Made by a program: the position numbers and the translations under genes
The notes under the pieces: generated by a model
Told to the model about the DNA's origin: nothing
The model's input: only the letters and a program-made list of their open reading frames with translations
Databases searched by the model: none
Assembly (NCBI RefSeq): GCF_029227915.1
Contig: NC_079888.1
Coordinates: 23,602,001 to 23,666,000 of the forward strand
Direction of reading: 5' to 3'
DNA from: Hydractinia symbiolongicarpus
Lineage: Eukaryota > Cnidaria > Hydrozoa > Anthoathecata > Hydractiniidae
Length of the DNA stretch: 64,000 bases
In this document: in pieces, positions 23,710 through 35,191 of the stretch
How positions within the stretch are numbered: position 1 is the stretch's first letter
Layout of the letters: every line of letters begins with the position of its first letter

Positions 23710-24858
23710 TGAGACTTGTAGTTTTCAAAAATGTTTTCATTTTTGATGGGACGCTGAATAAAAGAAGTTTAATCGCCGGCAAACAAAAATCCGCGATTTC
23801 CCGTAAATCCCGGACTCGGCCCATATAGTCAAAAGTATACAAAGAAAGTACCCAGGGAGTGAACTCATTTCCCGAACAATTTTTTAAATTTTTTTTTTCA
23901 CCACTAAAACGCATGAGACTTGTAGTTTTCAAAAATGTTTTCATTTTTGATGAGACACTTAATGAAAGAGGTTTAATCGCCGGAAAACGAAAACCCGCGA
24001 TTTCCCGTAAATCCCGGGCTTAGCCCGTATAGTCAAATGTATACAAAGAAAGTACCCTGTGAGTGAACTCATTTCCAGAACGAAGTTTTAAATCATTTTT
24101 CACCACTAAAACGCATGAGACTTGTAGTTTTTTAAAAATGTTTTCATTTTTGATGAGACGCTGAATAAAAGCAGTTTAATCGCCGGCAAACGAAAAACTG
24201 CGATTTCCCGAACGATTTTTTAAATTTTTTTTTTCACCACTAAAACGCATGAGACTTGTAGTTTTCAAAAATGTTTTCATTTTTGATGAGACACTTAATG
24301 AAAGAGGTTTAATCGCCGGAAAACGAAAACCCGCGATTTCCCGTAAATCCCGGGCTTAGCCCGTATAGTCGAATGTATACAAAGAAAGTACCCTGTGAGT
24401 GAACTCATTTCCAGAACGAATTTTTAAATCATTTTTTCACCACTAAAACGCATGAGACTTGTAGTTTTTTAAAAATGTTTTCATTTTTGATGAGACGCTG
24501 AATAAAAGCAGTTTAATCGCCGGCAAACGAAAAACAGCGATTTCCCTAAATCCCGGACTCGGCCCGTATAGTCAAAAGTATACAAAGAAAGTACCCAGGG
24601 AGTAAACTCATTTCCAGAACGATTTTTCAAATTATTTTTTCACCACTAAAACGCATAAGACTTGTAGTTTTCAAAAAAATTTTCATATTTGATGGGACGC
24701 TGAATAAAAGAAGTTTAATCGCCGGCAAACGAAAATCCGCGATTTCCCGTAAATCCCGGACTCGGCCCGTATAGTCAAAAGTATACAAAGAAAGTACCCA
24801 GGGAGTAAACTCATTTCCCGAACGATTTTTTAAATTATTTTTGCACCACTAAAACGCA
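23710..24858. repeat. HOR unit d, 6-mer (1149 bp)
   Basis: Order B, D, short, D, E, B, starting at 23710, 23914, 24116, 24250, 24453 and 24656. Its first monomer has AAACAAAAATCCG at about 23781 (others have AAACGAAAATCCG), a variant shared only with 26282. Confidence 0.92.
24116..24249. repeat. 134-bp shortened monomer, copy 6
   Basis: In unit d, third position. Confidence 0.95.
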
Positions 24859-26210
24859 TGAGACTTGTAGTTTTCAAAAATGTTTTCATTTTTGATGGGA
24901 CGCTGAATAAAAGAAGTTTAATCGCCGGCAAACGAAAATCCGCGATTTCCCGTAAATCCCGGACTCGGCCCATATAGTCAAAAGTATACAAAGAAAGTAC
25001 CCAGGGAGTGAACTCATTTCCCGAACAATTTTTTAAATTTTTTTTTTCACCACTAAAACGCATGAGACTTGTAGTTTTCAAAAATGTTTTCATTTTTGAT
25101 GAGACACTTAATGAAAGAGGTTTAATCGCCGGAAAACGAAAACCCGCGATTTCCCGTAAATCCCGGGCTTAGCCCGTATAGTCAAATGTATACAAAGAAA
25201 GTACCCAGGGAGTAAACTCATTTCCCGAACGATTTTTTAAATTATTTTTGCACCACTAAAACGCATGAGACTTGTAGTTTTCAAAAATGTTTTCATTTTT
25301 GATGAGACACTTAATGAAAGAGGTTTAATCGCCGGAAAACGAAAACCCGCGATTTCCCGTAAATCCCGGGCTTAGCCCGTATAGTCAAATGTATACAAAG
25401 AAAGTACCCTGTGAGTGAACTCATTTCCAGAACGAAGTTTTAAATCATTTTTCACCACTAAAACGCATGAGACTTGTAGTTTTTTAAAAATGTTTTCATT
25501 TTTGATGAGACGCTGAATAAAAGCAGTTTAATCGCCGGCAAACGAAAAACTGCGATTTCCCGAACGATTTTTTAAATTTTTTTTTTCACCACTAAAACGC
25601 ATGAGACTTGTAGTTTTCAAAAATGTTTTCATTTTTGATGAGACACTTAATGAAAGAGGTTTAATCGCCGGAAAACGAAAACCCGCGATTTCCCGTAAAT
25701 CCCGGGCTTAGCCCGTATAGTCGAATGTATACAAAGAAAGTACCCTGTGAGTGAACTCATTTCCAGAACGAATTTTTAAATCATTTTTTCACCACTAAAA
25801 CGCATGAGACTTGTAGTTTTTTAAAAATGTTTTCATTTTTGATGAGACGCTGAATAAAAGCAGTTTAATCGCCGGCAAACGAAAAACAGCGATTTCCCTA
25901 AATCCCGGACTCGGCCCGTATAGTCAAAAGTATACAAAGAAAGTACCCAGGGAGTAAACCCATTTCCAGAACGATTTTTCAAATTATTTTTTCACCACTA
26001 AAACGCATAAGACTTGTAGTTTTCAAAAAAATTTTCATATTTGATGGGACGCTGAATAAAAGAAGTTTAATCGCCGGCAAACGAAAATCCGCGATTTCCC
26101 GTAAATCCCGGACTCGGCCCGTATAGTCAAAAGTATACAAAGAAAGTACCCAGGGAGTAAACTCATTTCCCGAACGATTTTTTAAATTATTTTTGCACCA
26201 CTAAAACGCA
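24859..26210. repeat. HOR unit e, 7-mer (1352 bp)
   Basis: Second 7-mer, with the extra D monomer at 25266 and AAACCCATTTCC near 25955. It matches unit c at an offset of 2501 bp, so units c+d and e+f are copies of one composite repeat. Confidence 0.92.
25468..25601. repeat. 134-bp shortened monomer, copy 7
   Basis: In unit e, fourth position, after two D monomers. Confidence 0.95.
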
Positions 26211-27156
26211 TGAGACTTGTAGTTTTCAAAAATGTTTTCATTTTTGATGGGACGCTGAATAAAAGAAGTTTAATCGCCGGCAAACAAAAATCCGCGATTT
26301 CCCGTAAATCCCGGACTCGGCCCATATAGTCAAAAGTATACAAAGAAAGTACCCAGGGAGTGAACTCATTTCCCGAACAATTTTTTAAATTTTTTTTTTC
26401 ACCACTAAAACGCATGAGACTTGTAGTTTTCAAAAATGTTTTCATTTTTGATGAGACACTTAATGAAAGAGGTTTAATCGCCGGAAAACGAAAACCCGCG
26501 ATTTCCCGTAAATCCCGGGCTTAGCCCGTATAGTCAAATGTATACAAAGAAAGTACCCTGTGAGTGAACTCATTTCCAGAACGAAGTTTTAAATCATTTT
26601 TCACCACTAAAACGCATGAGACTTGTAGTTTTTTAAAAATGTTTTCATTTTTGATGAGACGCTGAATAAAAGCAGTTTAATCGCCGGCAAACGAAAAACT
26701 GCGATTTCCCGAACGATTTTTTAAATTTTTTTTTTCACCACTAAAACGCATGAGACTTGTAGTTTTCAAAAATGTTTTCATTTTTGATGAGACACTTAAT
26801 GAAAGAGGTTTAATCGCCGGAAAACGAAAACCCGCGATTTCCCGTAAATCCCGGGCTTAGCCCGTATAGTCGAATGTATACAAAGAAAGTACCCTGTGAG
26901 TGAACTCATTTCCAGAACGAATTTTTAAATCATTTTTTCACCACTAAAACGCATGAGACTTGTAGTTTTTTAAAAATGTTTTCATTTTTGATGAGACGCT
27001 GAATAAAAGCAGTTTAATCGCCGGCAAACGAAAAACAGCGATTTCCCTAAATCCCGGACTCGGCCCGTATAGTCAAAAGTATACAAAGAAAGTACCCAGG
27101 GAGTAAACTCATTTCCAGAACGATTTTTCAAATTATTTTTTCACCACTAAAACGCA
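26211..27156. repeat. HOR unit f, 6-mer, last monomer lost
   Basis: Order B (26211), D, short, D, E (26954), then a switch at 27157 to an A monomer with ACTTTTAG and GAGATGCTG. It shares AAACAAAAATCCG with unit d. The switch marks the right edge of the 20-27 kb amplification. Confidence 0.9.
26617..26750. repeat. 134-bp shortened monomer, copy 8
   Basis: In unit f, third position. Confidence 0.95.
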
Positions 27157-27358
27157 TAAGACTTTTAGTTTTTAAAAATGTTTTCATTTTTGATGAGATG
27201 CTGAATAAAAGAAGTTTAATCGCCGGCAAACGAAAACCCGCGATTTCCCGTAAATCCCGGGCTTGGCCCGTATAGCCAAAAGTATACAAAGAAAGTACCC
27301 AGGGAGTAAACTCATTTCCCGAACGATTTTTTATATTATTTTTTTACCACTAAACGCA
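27157..27358. repeat. A monomer joining the HOR block to the superunits
   Basis: Full-length monomer with ACTTTTAG, GAGATGCTG and GTATAGCC. It usually follows an E monomer, but here it is followed by a 134-bp monomer, the same unusual order seen at 34856-35191. Confidence 0.85.
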
Positions 27359-27492
27359 TGAGACTTGTAGTTTTTTAAAAATGTTTTCATTTTTGATGAG
27401 ACGCTGAATAAAAGCAGTTTAATCGCCGGCAAACGAAAAACTGCGATTTCCCGAACGATTTTTTAAATTTTTTTTTTCACCACTAAAACGCA
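27359..27492. repeat. 134-bp shortened monomer, copy 9
   Basis: Preceded by a GATGCTG A monomer with an ACCACTAAACGC tail instead of a D monomer, so the left neighbour has changed by recombination. Confidence 0.95.
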
Positions 27493-29924
27493 TGAGACTT
27501 GTAGTTTTCAAAAATGTTTTCATTTTTGATGAGACACTTAATGAAAGAGGTTTAATCGCCGGAAAACGAAAACCCGCGATTTCCCGTAAATCCCGGGGTT
27601 AGCCCGTATAGTCGAATGTATACAAAGAAAGTACCCTGTGAGTGAACTCATTTCCAGAACGAATTTTTAAATCATTTTTTCACCACTAAAACGCATGAGA
27701 CTTGTAGTTTTTTAAAAATGTTTTCATTTTTGATGAGACGCTGAATAAAAGCAGTTTAATCGCCGGCAAACGAAAAACAGCGATTTCCCTAAATCCCGGA
27801 CTCGGCCCGTATAGTCAAAAGTATACAAAGAAAGTACCCAGGGAGTAAACTCATTTCCAGAACGATTTTTTAAATTATTTTTTCACCACTAAAACGCATA
27901 AGACTTGTAGTTTTTAAAAATGTTTTCATTTTTGATGAGATGCTGAATAAAAGAAGTTTAATCGCCGGCAAACGAAAACCCGCGATTTCCCGTAAATCCC
28001 GGGCTTGGCCCGTATAGCCAAAAGTATACAAAGAAAGTACCCAGGGAGTAAACTCATTTCCCGAACGATTTTTTATATTATTTTTTTACCACTAAACGCA
28101 TGAGACTTGTAGTTTTCAAAAACAATTTCATATTTGATGGGACGCTGAATAAAAGAAGTTTAATCGCCGGCAAACGAAAATCCGCGATTTACCGTAAATC
28201 CCGGACTCGGCCCGTATAGTCAAAAGTATACAAAGAAAGTACCCAGGGAGTAAACTCATTTCCAGAACGATTTTTTAAATTATTTTTTCACCACTAAAAC
28301 GCATAAGACTTGTAGTTTTTAAAAATGTTTTCATTTTTGATGAGACGCTGAATAAAAGAAGTTTAATCGCCGGCAAACAAAAACCCGCGATTTCCTGTAA
28401 ATCCCGGGCTTGGCCCGTATAGCCAAAAGTATACAAAGAAAGTACCCAGGGAGTAAACTCATTTCCCGAACGATTTTTTATATTATTTTTTTACCACTAA
28501 ACGCATGAGACTTGTAGTTTTCAAAAACATTTTCATATTTGATGGGACGCTGAATAAAGGAAGTTTAATCGCCGGCAAACGAAAACCCGCGATTTCCCGT
28601 AAATCCCGTGCTTGGCCCGTATAGTCAAAAGTATACAAAGAAAGTACTCAGGGAGTAAAATCATTTCAAGAACGATTTTTTAAATTATTTTTTCACCACT
28701 AAAACGCATAAGACTTGTAGTTTTTAAAAATGTTTTCATTTTTGATGAGACGCTGAATAAAAGAAGTTTAATCGCCGGCAAACAAAAACCCGCGATTTCC
28801 CGTAAATCCCGGGCTTGGCCCGTATAGTCAAAAGTATACAAAGAAAGTACTCAGGGAGTAAAATCATTTCCAGACCGATTTTTTAAATTATTTTTTCACC
28901 ACTAAAACGCATAAGACTTGTAGTTTTTAAAAATGTTTTCATTTTTGATGAGACGCTGAATAAAGGAAGTTTAATCGCCGGCAAACGAAAACCCGCGATT
29001 TTCCGTAAATCCCGGGCTTGGCCCGTATAGTCAAAAGTATACAAAGAAAGTACCCAGGGAGTAAACTCATTTTCCGAACGATTTTTTAAATTATTTTTTC
29101 ACCACTAAAACGCATGAGACTTGTAGTTTTCAAAAATGTTTTCATTTTTGATGAGACGCTGAATAAAAGCAGTTTAATCGCCGGCAAACGAAAACCCGCG
29201 ATTTCTCGTAAATCCCGGCTTGGCCCGTATAGTCAAAAGTATACAAAGAAAGTACCCAGGGAGTAAACTCATTTCCCGAACGATTTTTTAAATTATTTTT
29301 TCACCACTAAAACGCATGAGACTTGTAGTTTTCAAAAATGTTTTCATTTTTGATGAGACGCTGAATAAAAGCAGTTTAATCGCTGGCAAACGAAAAACTG
29401 CGATTTTGCTAAATCCCGGACTCGGCCCGTAAAGTCAAAAATATACAAAGAAAGTACCCAGGGAGTAAACTCATTTCCCGAACGATTTTTTAAATTATTT
29501 TTTCACCACTAAAACGCATGAGACTTGTAGTTTTTGAAAATGCTTTCATTTTTGATGAGACGCTGAATAAAAGAAGTTTAATCGCCGGCAAACGAAAACC
29601 CGCATTTTCCTGTAAATCCCGGTCTCGGTCCGTATAGTCAAAAGTATACAAGGAAAGTACCCAGTGAGTAAACTCATTTTCCGAACGAATTTTTAAATTA
29701 TTTTTTCACCACTAAAACGCATGAGACTGGTAGTTTTCAGAAATGTTTTCATTTTTGATGAGACGCTTAAAGAAAGTGGTTTAATCGCCGGCAAACGAAA
29801 ACCCGCGATATCCCGTAAATCCCGGGCTTGGCCCGTATAGTCGAATGTATACAAAGAAAGTACCCTGTGAGTAAACTCATTTCCAAAACGATTTTTTAAA
29901 TTATCTTTTCACCACTAAAGCCCA

Positions 29925-30126
29925 TGAGACTTGTAGTATTTAAAAATATTTTCATTTTTGATGAGACGCTGAATAAAAGAAGTTTAATCGCCGGCAAACG
30001 AAAAAATGCTATTTCCATAAATCCCGGACTCGGCCCGTATAGTCAAAAGTATACAAAGAAAGTACCCAGGGAGTAAACTCATTTCCAGAACGATTTTTTA
30101 AATTATTTTTTCACCACTAAAACGCA
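29925..30126. repeat. Chimeric monomer, one monomer lost
   Basis: The front (GCCCATGAG upstream, GTATTTAAAAATATTTTC) belongs to the AATAATAC monomer and the core (AAAAAATGCTATTTCC) to the F monomer. In other copies (10006+10207, 33100+33302, 38029+38231, 61908+62109) these are two separate neighbours. The switch lies in their shared stretch at about 29954-30000. Confidence 0.88.
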
Positions 30127-30938
30127 TAAGACTTGTAGTTTTTAAAAATGTTTTCATTTTTGATGAGACGCTGAATAAAAGAAGTTTAATCGCCGGCAAA
30201 CGAAAACCCGCGTTTTCCCGTAAATCCCGGGTTTGGCCCGTATAGTCAAAAGTATACAAAGAAAGTACCCAGGGAGTAAACTCATTTCCCGAACGATTTT
30301 TTAAATTTTTTTTTCACCACTATAACGCATGAGACTTGTAGTTTTCAAAAATGTTTTCATTTTTGATGAGACACTTAATGAAAGAGGTTTAATCGCCGGA
30401 AAACGAAAACCCGCGATTTCCCGTAAATCCCGGGCTTAGCCCGTATAGTCAAAAGTATACAAAGAAAGTACCCAGGGAGTAAACTCATTTCCCGAACGAT
30501 TTTTTAAGTTATTTTTTCACCACTAAAACGCATGAGACTTGTAGTTTTCAAAAATGTTTTCATTTTTGATGAGACGCTTAATGAAAGAGGTTTAATCGCC
30601 GGCAAACGAAATCCCGTGTTTTCCCGTAAATCCGGGGCTTGGACCGTATAGTCTAATGTATACCAAGAAAGTACCCAGGGAGTAAACTCATTTCCCGAAC
30701 GATTTTTTAAATTTTTTTTTCACCACTATAACGCATGAGACTTGTAGTTTTCAAAAATGTTTTCATTTTTGATGAGACACTTAATGAAAGAGGTTTAATC
30801 GCCGGAAAACGAAAACCCGCGATTTCCCGTAAATCCCGGGGTTAGCCCGTATAGTCGAATGTATACAAAGAAAGTACCCTGTGAGTGAACTCATTTCCAG
30901 AACGAATTTTTAAATCATTTTTTCACCACTAAAACGCA

Positions 30939-31072
30939 TGAGACTTGTAGTTTTTTAAAAATGTTTTCATTTTTGATGAGACGCTGAATAAAAGCAGTTT
31001 AATCGCCGGCAAACGAAAAACTGCGATTTCCCGAACGATTTTTTAAATTTTTTTTTTCACCACTAAAACGCA
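30939..31072. repeat. 134-bp shortened monomer, copy 10
   Basis: Lies between two D monomers that both carry the CGGGGTTAGCC variant. Confidence 0.95.
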
Positions 31073-34000
31073 TGAGACTTGTAGTTTTCAAAAATGTTTT
31101 CATTTTTGATGAGACACTTAATGAAAGAGGTTTAATCGCCGGAAAACGAAAACCCGCGATTTCCCGTAAATCCCGGGGTTAGCCCGTATAGTCGAATGTA
31201 TACAAAGAAAGTACCCTGTGAGTGAACTCATTTCCAGAACGAATTTTTAAATCATTTTTTCACCACTAAAACGCATGAGACTTGTAGTTTTTTAAAAATG
31301 TTTTCATTTTTGATGAGACGCTGAATAAAAGCAGTTTAATCGCCGGCAAACGAAAAACAGCGATTTCCCTAAATCCCGGACTCGGCCCGTATAGTCAAAA
31401 GTATACAAAGAAAGTACCCAGGGAGTAAACTCATTTCCAGAACGATTTTTTAAATTATTTTTTCACCACTAAAACGCATAAGACTTGTAGTTTTTAAAAA
31501 TGTTTTCATTTTTGATGAGATGCTGAATAAAAGAAGTTTAATCGCCGGCAAACGAAAACCCGCGATTTCCCGTAAATCCCGGGCTTGGCCCGTATAGCCA
31601 AAAGTATACAAAGAAAGTACCCAGGGAGTAAACTCATTTCCCGAACGATTTTTTATATTATTTTTTTACCACTAAACGCATGAGACTTGTAGTTTTCAAA
31701 AACAATTTCATATTTGATGGGACGCTGAATAAAAGAAGTTTAATCGCCGGCAAACGAAAATCCGCGATTTACCGTAAATCCCGGACTCGGCCCGTATAGT
31801 CAAAAGTATACAAAGAAAGTACCCAGGGAGTGAACTCATTTCCAGAACGATTTTTTAAATTATTTTTTCACCACTAAAACGCATAAGACTTGTAGTTTTT
31901 AAAAATGTTTTCATTTTTGATGAGACGCTGAATAAAAGAAGTTTAATCGCCGGCAAACAAAAACCCGCGATTTACTGTAAATCCCGGGCTTGGCCCGTAT
32001 AGCCAAAAGTATACAAAGAAAGTACCCAGGGAGTAAACTCATTTCCCGAACGATTTTTTATATTATTTTTTTACCACTAAACGCATGAGACTTGTAGTTT
32101 TCAAAAACATTTTCATATTTGATGGGACGCTGAATAAAGGAAGTTTAATCGCCGGCAAACGAAAACCCGCGATTTCCCGTAAATCCCGTGCTTGGCCCGT
32201 ATAGTCAAAAGTATACAAAGAAAGTACTCAGGGAGTAAAATCATTTCCAGAACGATTTTTTAAATTATTTTTTCACCACTAAAACGCATAAGACTTGTAG
32301 TTTTTAAAAATGTTTTCATTTTTGATGAGACGCTGAATAAAAGAAGTTTAATCGCCGGCAAACAAAAACCCGCGATTTCCCGTAAATCCCGGGCTTGGCC
32401 CGTATAGTCAAAAGTATACAAAGAAAGTACCCAGGGAGTAAACTCATTTCCCGAACGATTTTTTAAATTATTTTTTCACCACTAAAACGCATGAGACTTG
32501 TAGTTTTCAAAAATGTTTTCATTTTTGATGAGACGCTGAATAAAAGCAGTTTAATCGCTGGCAAACGAAAAACTGCGATTTTGCTAAATCCCGGACTCGG
32601 CCCGTAAAGTCAAAAATATACAAAGAAAGTACCCAGGGAGTAAACTCATTTCCCGAACGATTTTTTAAATTATTTTTTCACCACTAAAACGCATGAGACT
32701 TGTAGTTTTCGAAAATGCTTTCATTTTTGATGAGACGCTGAATAAAAGAAGTTTAATCGCCGGCAAACGAAAACCCGCATTTTCCTGTAAATCCCGGTCT
32801 CGGTCCGTATAGTCAAAAGTATACAAGGAAAGTACCCAGTGAGTAAACTCATTTTCCGAACGAATTTTTAAATTATTTTTTCACCACTAAAACGCATGAG
32901 ACTGGTAGTTTTCAGAAATGTTTTCATTTTTGATGAGACGCTTAAAGAAAGTGGTTTAATCGCCGGCAAACGAAAACCCGCGAAATCCCGTAAATCCCGG
33001 GCTTGGCCCGTATAGTCGAATGTATACAAAGAAAGTAACCTGTGAGTAAACTCATTTCCAAAACGATTTTTTAAATTATCTTTTCACCACTAAAGCCCAT
33101 GAGACTTGTAGTATTTAAAAATATTTTCATTTTTGATGAGACGCTGAATAAAAGAAGTTTAATCGCCGGCAAACAAAACCCGCGACTTCCCGTAAATCGC
33201 GGACTCGGCCCGTATAGTCAAAATAATACAAAGAAAGTACCCAGGGAGTAAACTCATTTCCCGAACGATTTTTTAAATTATTTTTTCACCACTGAAACGG
33301 ATGAGACTTGTAGTTTTCAAAAATGTTTTCATTTTTGATGAGACGCTGAATAAAAGAAGTTTAATCGCCGGCAAACGAAAAAATGCTATTTCCATAAATC
33401 CCGGACTCGGCCCGTATAGTCAAAAGTATACAAAGAAAGTACCCAGGGAGTAAACTCATTTCCAGAACGATTTTTTAAATTATTTTTTCACCACTAAAAC
33501 GCATAAGACTTGTAGTTTTTAAAAATGTTTTCATTTTTAATGAGACGCTGAATAAAAGAAGTTTAATCGCCGGCAAACGAAAACCCGCGTTTTCCCGTAA
33601 ATCCCGGGTTTGGCCCGTATAGTCAAAAGTATACAAAGAAAGTACCCAGGGAGTAAACTCATTTCCCGAACGATTTTTTAAATTTTTTTTTCACCACTAT
33701 AACGCATGAGACTTGTAGTTTTCAAAAATGTTTTCATTTTTGATGAGACACTTAATGAAAGAGGTTTAATCGCCGGAAAACGAAAACCCGCGATTTCCCG
33801 TAAATCCCGGGCTTAGCCCGTATAGTCAAAAGTATACAAAGAAAGTACCCAGGGAGTAAACTCATTTCCCGAACGATTTTTTAAGTTATTTTTTCACCAC
33901 TAAAACGCATGAGACTTGTAGTTTTCAAAAATGTTTTCATTTTTGATGAGACGCTTAATGAAAGAGGTTTAATCGCCGGCAAACGAAATCCCGTGTTTTC

Positions 34001-34315
34001 CCGTAAATCCGGGGCTTGGACCGTATAGTCTAATGTATACCAAGAAAGTACCCAGGGAGTAAACTCATTTCCCGAACGATTTTTTAAATTTTTTTTTCAC
34101 CACTATAACGCATGAGACTTGTAGTTTTCAAAAATGTTTTCATTTTTGATGAGACACTTAATGAAAGAGGTTTAATCGCCGGAAAACGAAAACCCGCGAT
34201 TTCCCGTAAATCCCGGGCTTAGCCCGTATAGTCGAATGTATACAAAGAAAGTACCCTGTGAGTGAACTCATTTCCAGAACGAATTTTTAAATCATTTTTT
34301 CACCACTAAAACGCA

Positions 34316-34449
34316 TGAGACTTGTAGTTTTTTAAAAATGTTTTCATTTTTGATGAGACGCTGAATAAAAGCAGTTTAATCGCCGGCAAACGAAAAACTG
34401 CGATTTCCCGAACGATTTTTTAAATTTATTTTTTCACCACTAAAACGCA
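34316..34449. repeat. 134-bp shortened monomer, copy 11
   Basis: Same deletion junction, but the long T run of the tail is broken by an A (AAATTTATTTTTTC), a change private to this copy. Confidence 0.95.
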
Positions 34450-35057
34450 TGAGACTTGTAGTTTTCAAAAATGTTTTCATTTTTGATGAGACACTTAATG
34501 AAAGAGGTTTAATCGCCGGAAAACGAAAACCCGCGATTTCCCGTAAATCCCGGGCTTAGCCCGTATAGTCGAATGTATACAAAGAAAGTACCCTGTGAGT
34601 GAACTCATTTCCAGAACGAATTTTTAAATCATTTTTTCACCACTAAAACGCATGAGACTTGTAGTTTTTTAAAAATGTTTTCATTTTTGATGAGACGCTG
34701 AATAAAAGCAGTTTAATCGCCGGCAAACGAAAAACAGCGATTTCCCTAAATCCCGGACTCGGCCCGTATAGTCAAAAGTATACAAAGAAAGTACCCAGGG
34801 AGTAAACTCATTTCCAGAACGATTTTTCAAATTATTTTTTCACCACTAAAACGCATAAGACTTGTAGTTTTTAAAAATGTTTTCATTTTTGATGAGATGC
34901 TGAATAAAAGAAGTTTAATCGCCGGCAAACGAAAACCCGCGATTTCCCGTAAATCCCGGGCTTGGCCCGTATAGCCAAAAGTATACAAAGAAAGTACCCA
35001 GGGAGTAAACTCATTTCCCGAACGATTTTTTATATTATTTTTTTACCACTAAACGCA

Positions 35058-35191
35058 TGAGACTTGTAGTTTTTTAAAAATGTTTTCATTTTTGATGAGA
35101 CGCTGAATAAAAGCAGTTTAATCGCCGGCAAACGAAAAACTGCGATTTCCCGAACGATTTTTTAAATTTTTTTTTTCACCACTAAAACGCA
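35058..35191. repeat. 134-bp shortened monomer, copy 12
   Basis: Same altered left neighbour as copy 9, linking superunit copies 1 and 3. Confidence 0.95.

Larger units (their letters stand above)
27359..30938. repeat. Superunit copy 1 (3580 bp)
   Basis: From short monomer 27359 through D, E, GATGCTG A, ACAATTTC B, CCTGTAAAT A, CCCGTGC A, TACTCAGGG A, TTTCTCG, TTTTGC, TCTCGGTCC, ACTGGTAG and F, to C (30533) and D (30736). The B (GCGTTTT) and CAAGAATG monomers of the related 8.4-10.8 kb unit are missing or altered. The two monomers before F are fused into one (29925). Confidence 0.88.
30939..35057. repeat. Superunit copy 2 (4119 bp)
   Basis: Starts with the short monomer at 30939. It has TTTACTGTAAAT at 31971, shared with copy 3 at 36090 but not with copy 1. 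Four monomers present in copy 3 (about 36611-37420) are absent here. At the end it carries an additional D, short, D, E, GATGCTG block (34113-35057). Confidence 0.88.

Noticed and set aside
20061-27156. Assembly artefact (false duplication) as the cause of the near-identical HOR units
   Set aside because: Units carry private point changes and alternate in length in an ordered way, which simple duplication by an assembler would not give. It cannot be excluded without read depth and spanning long reads.
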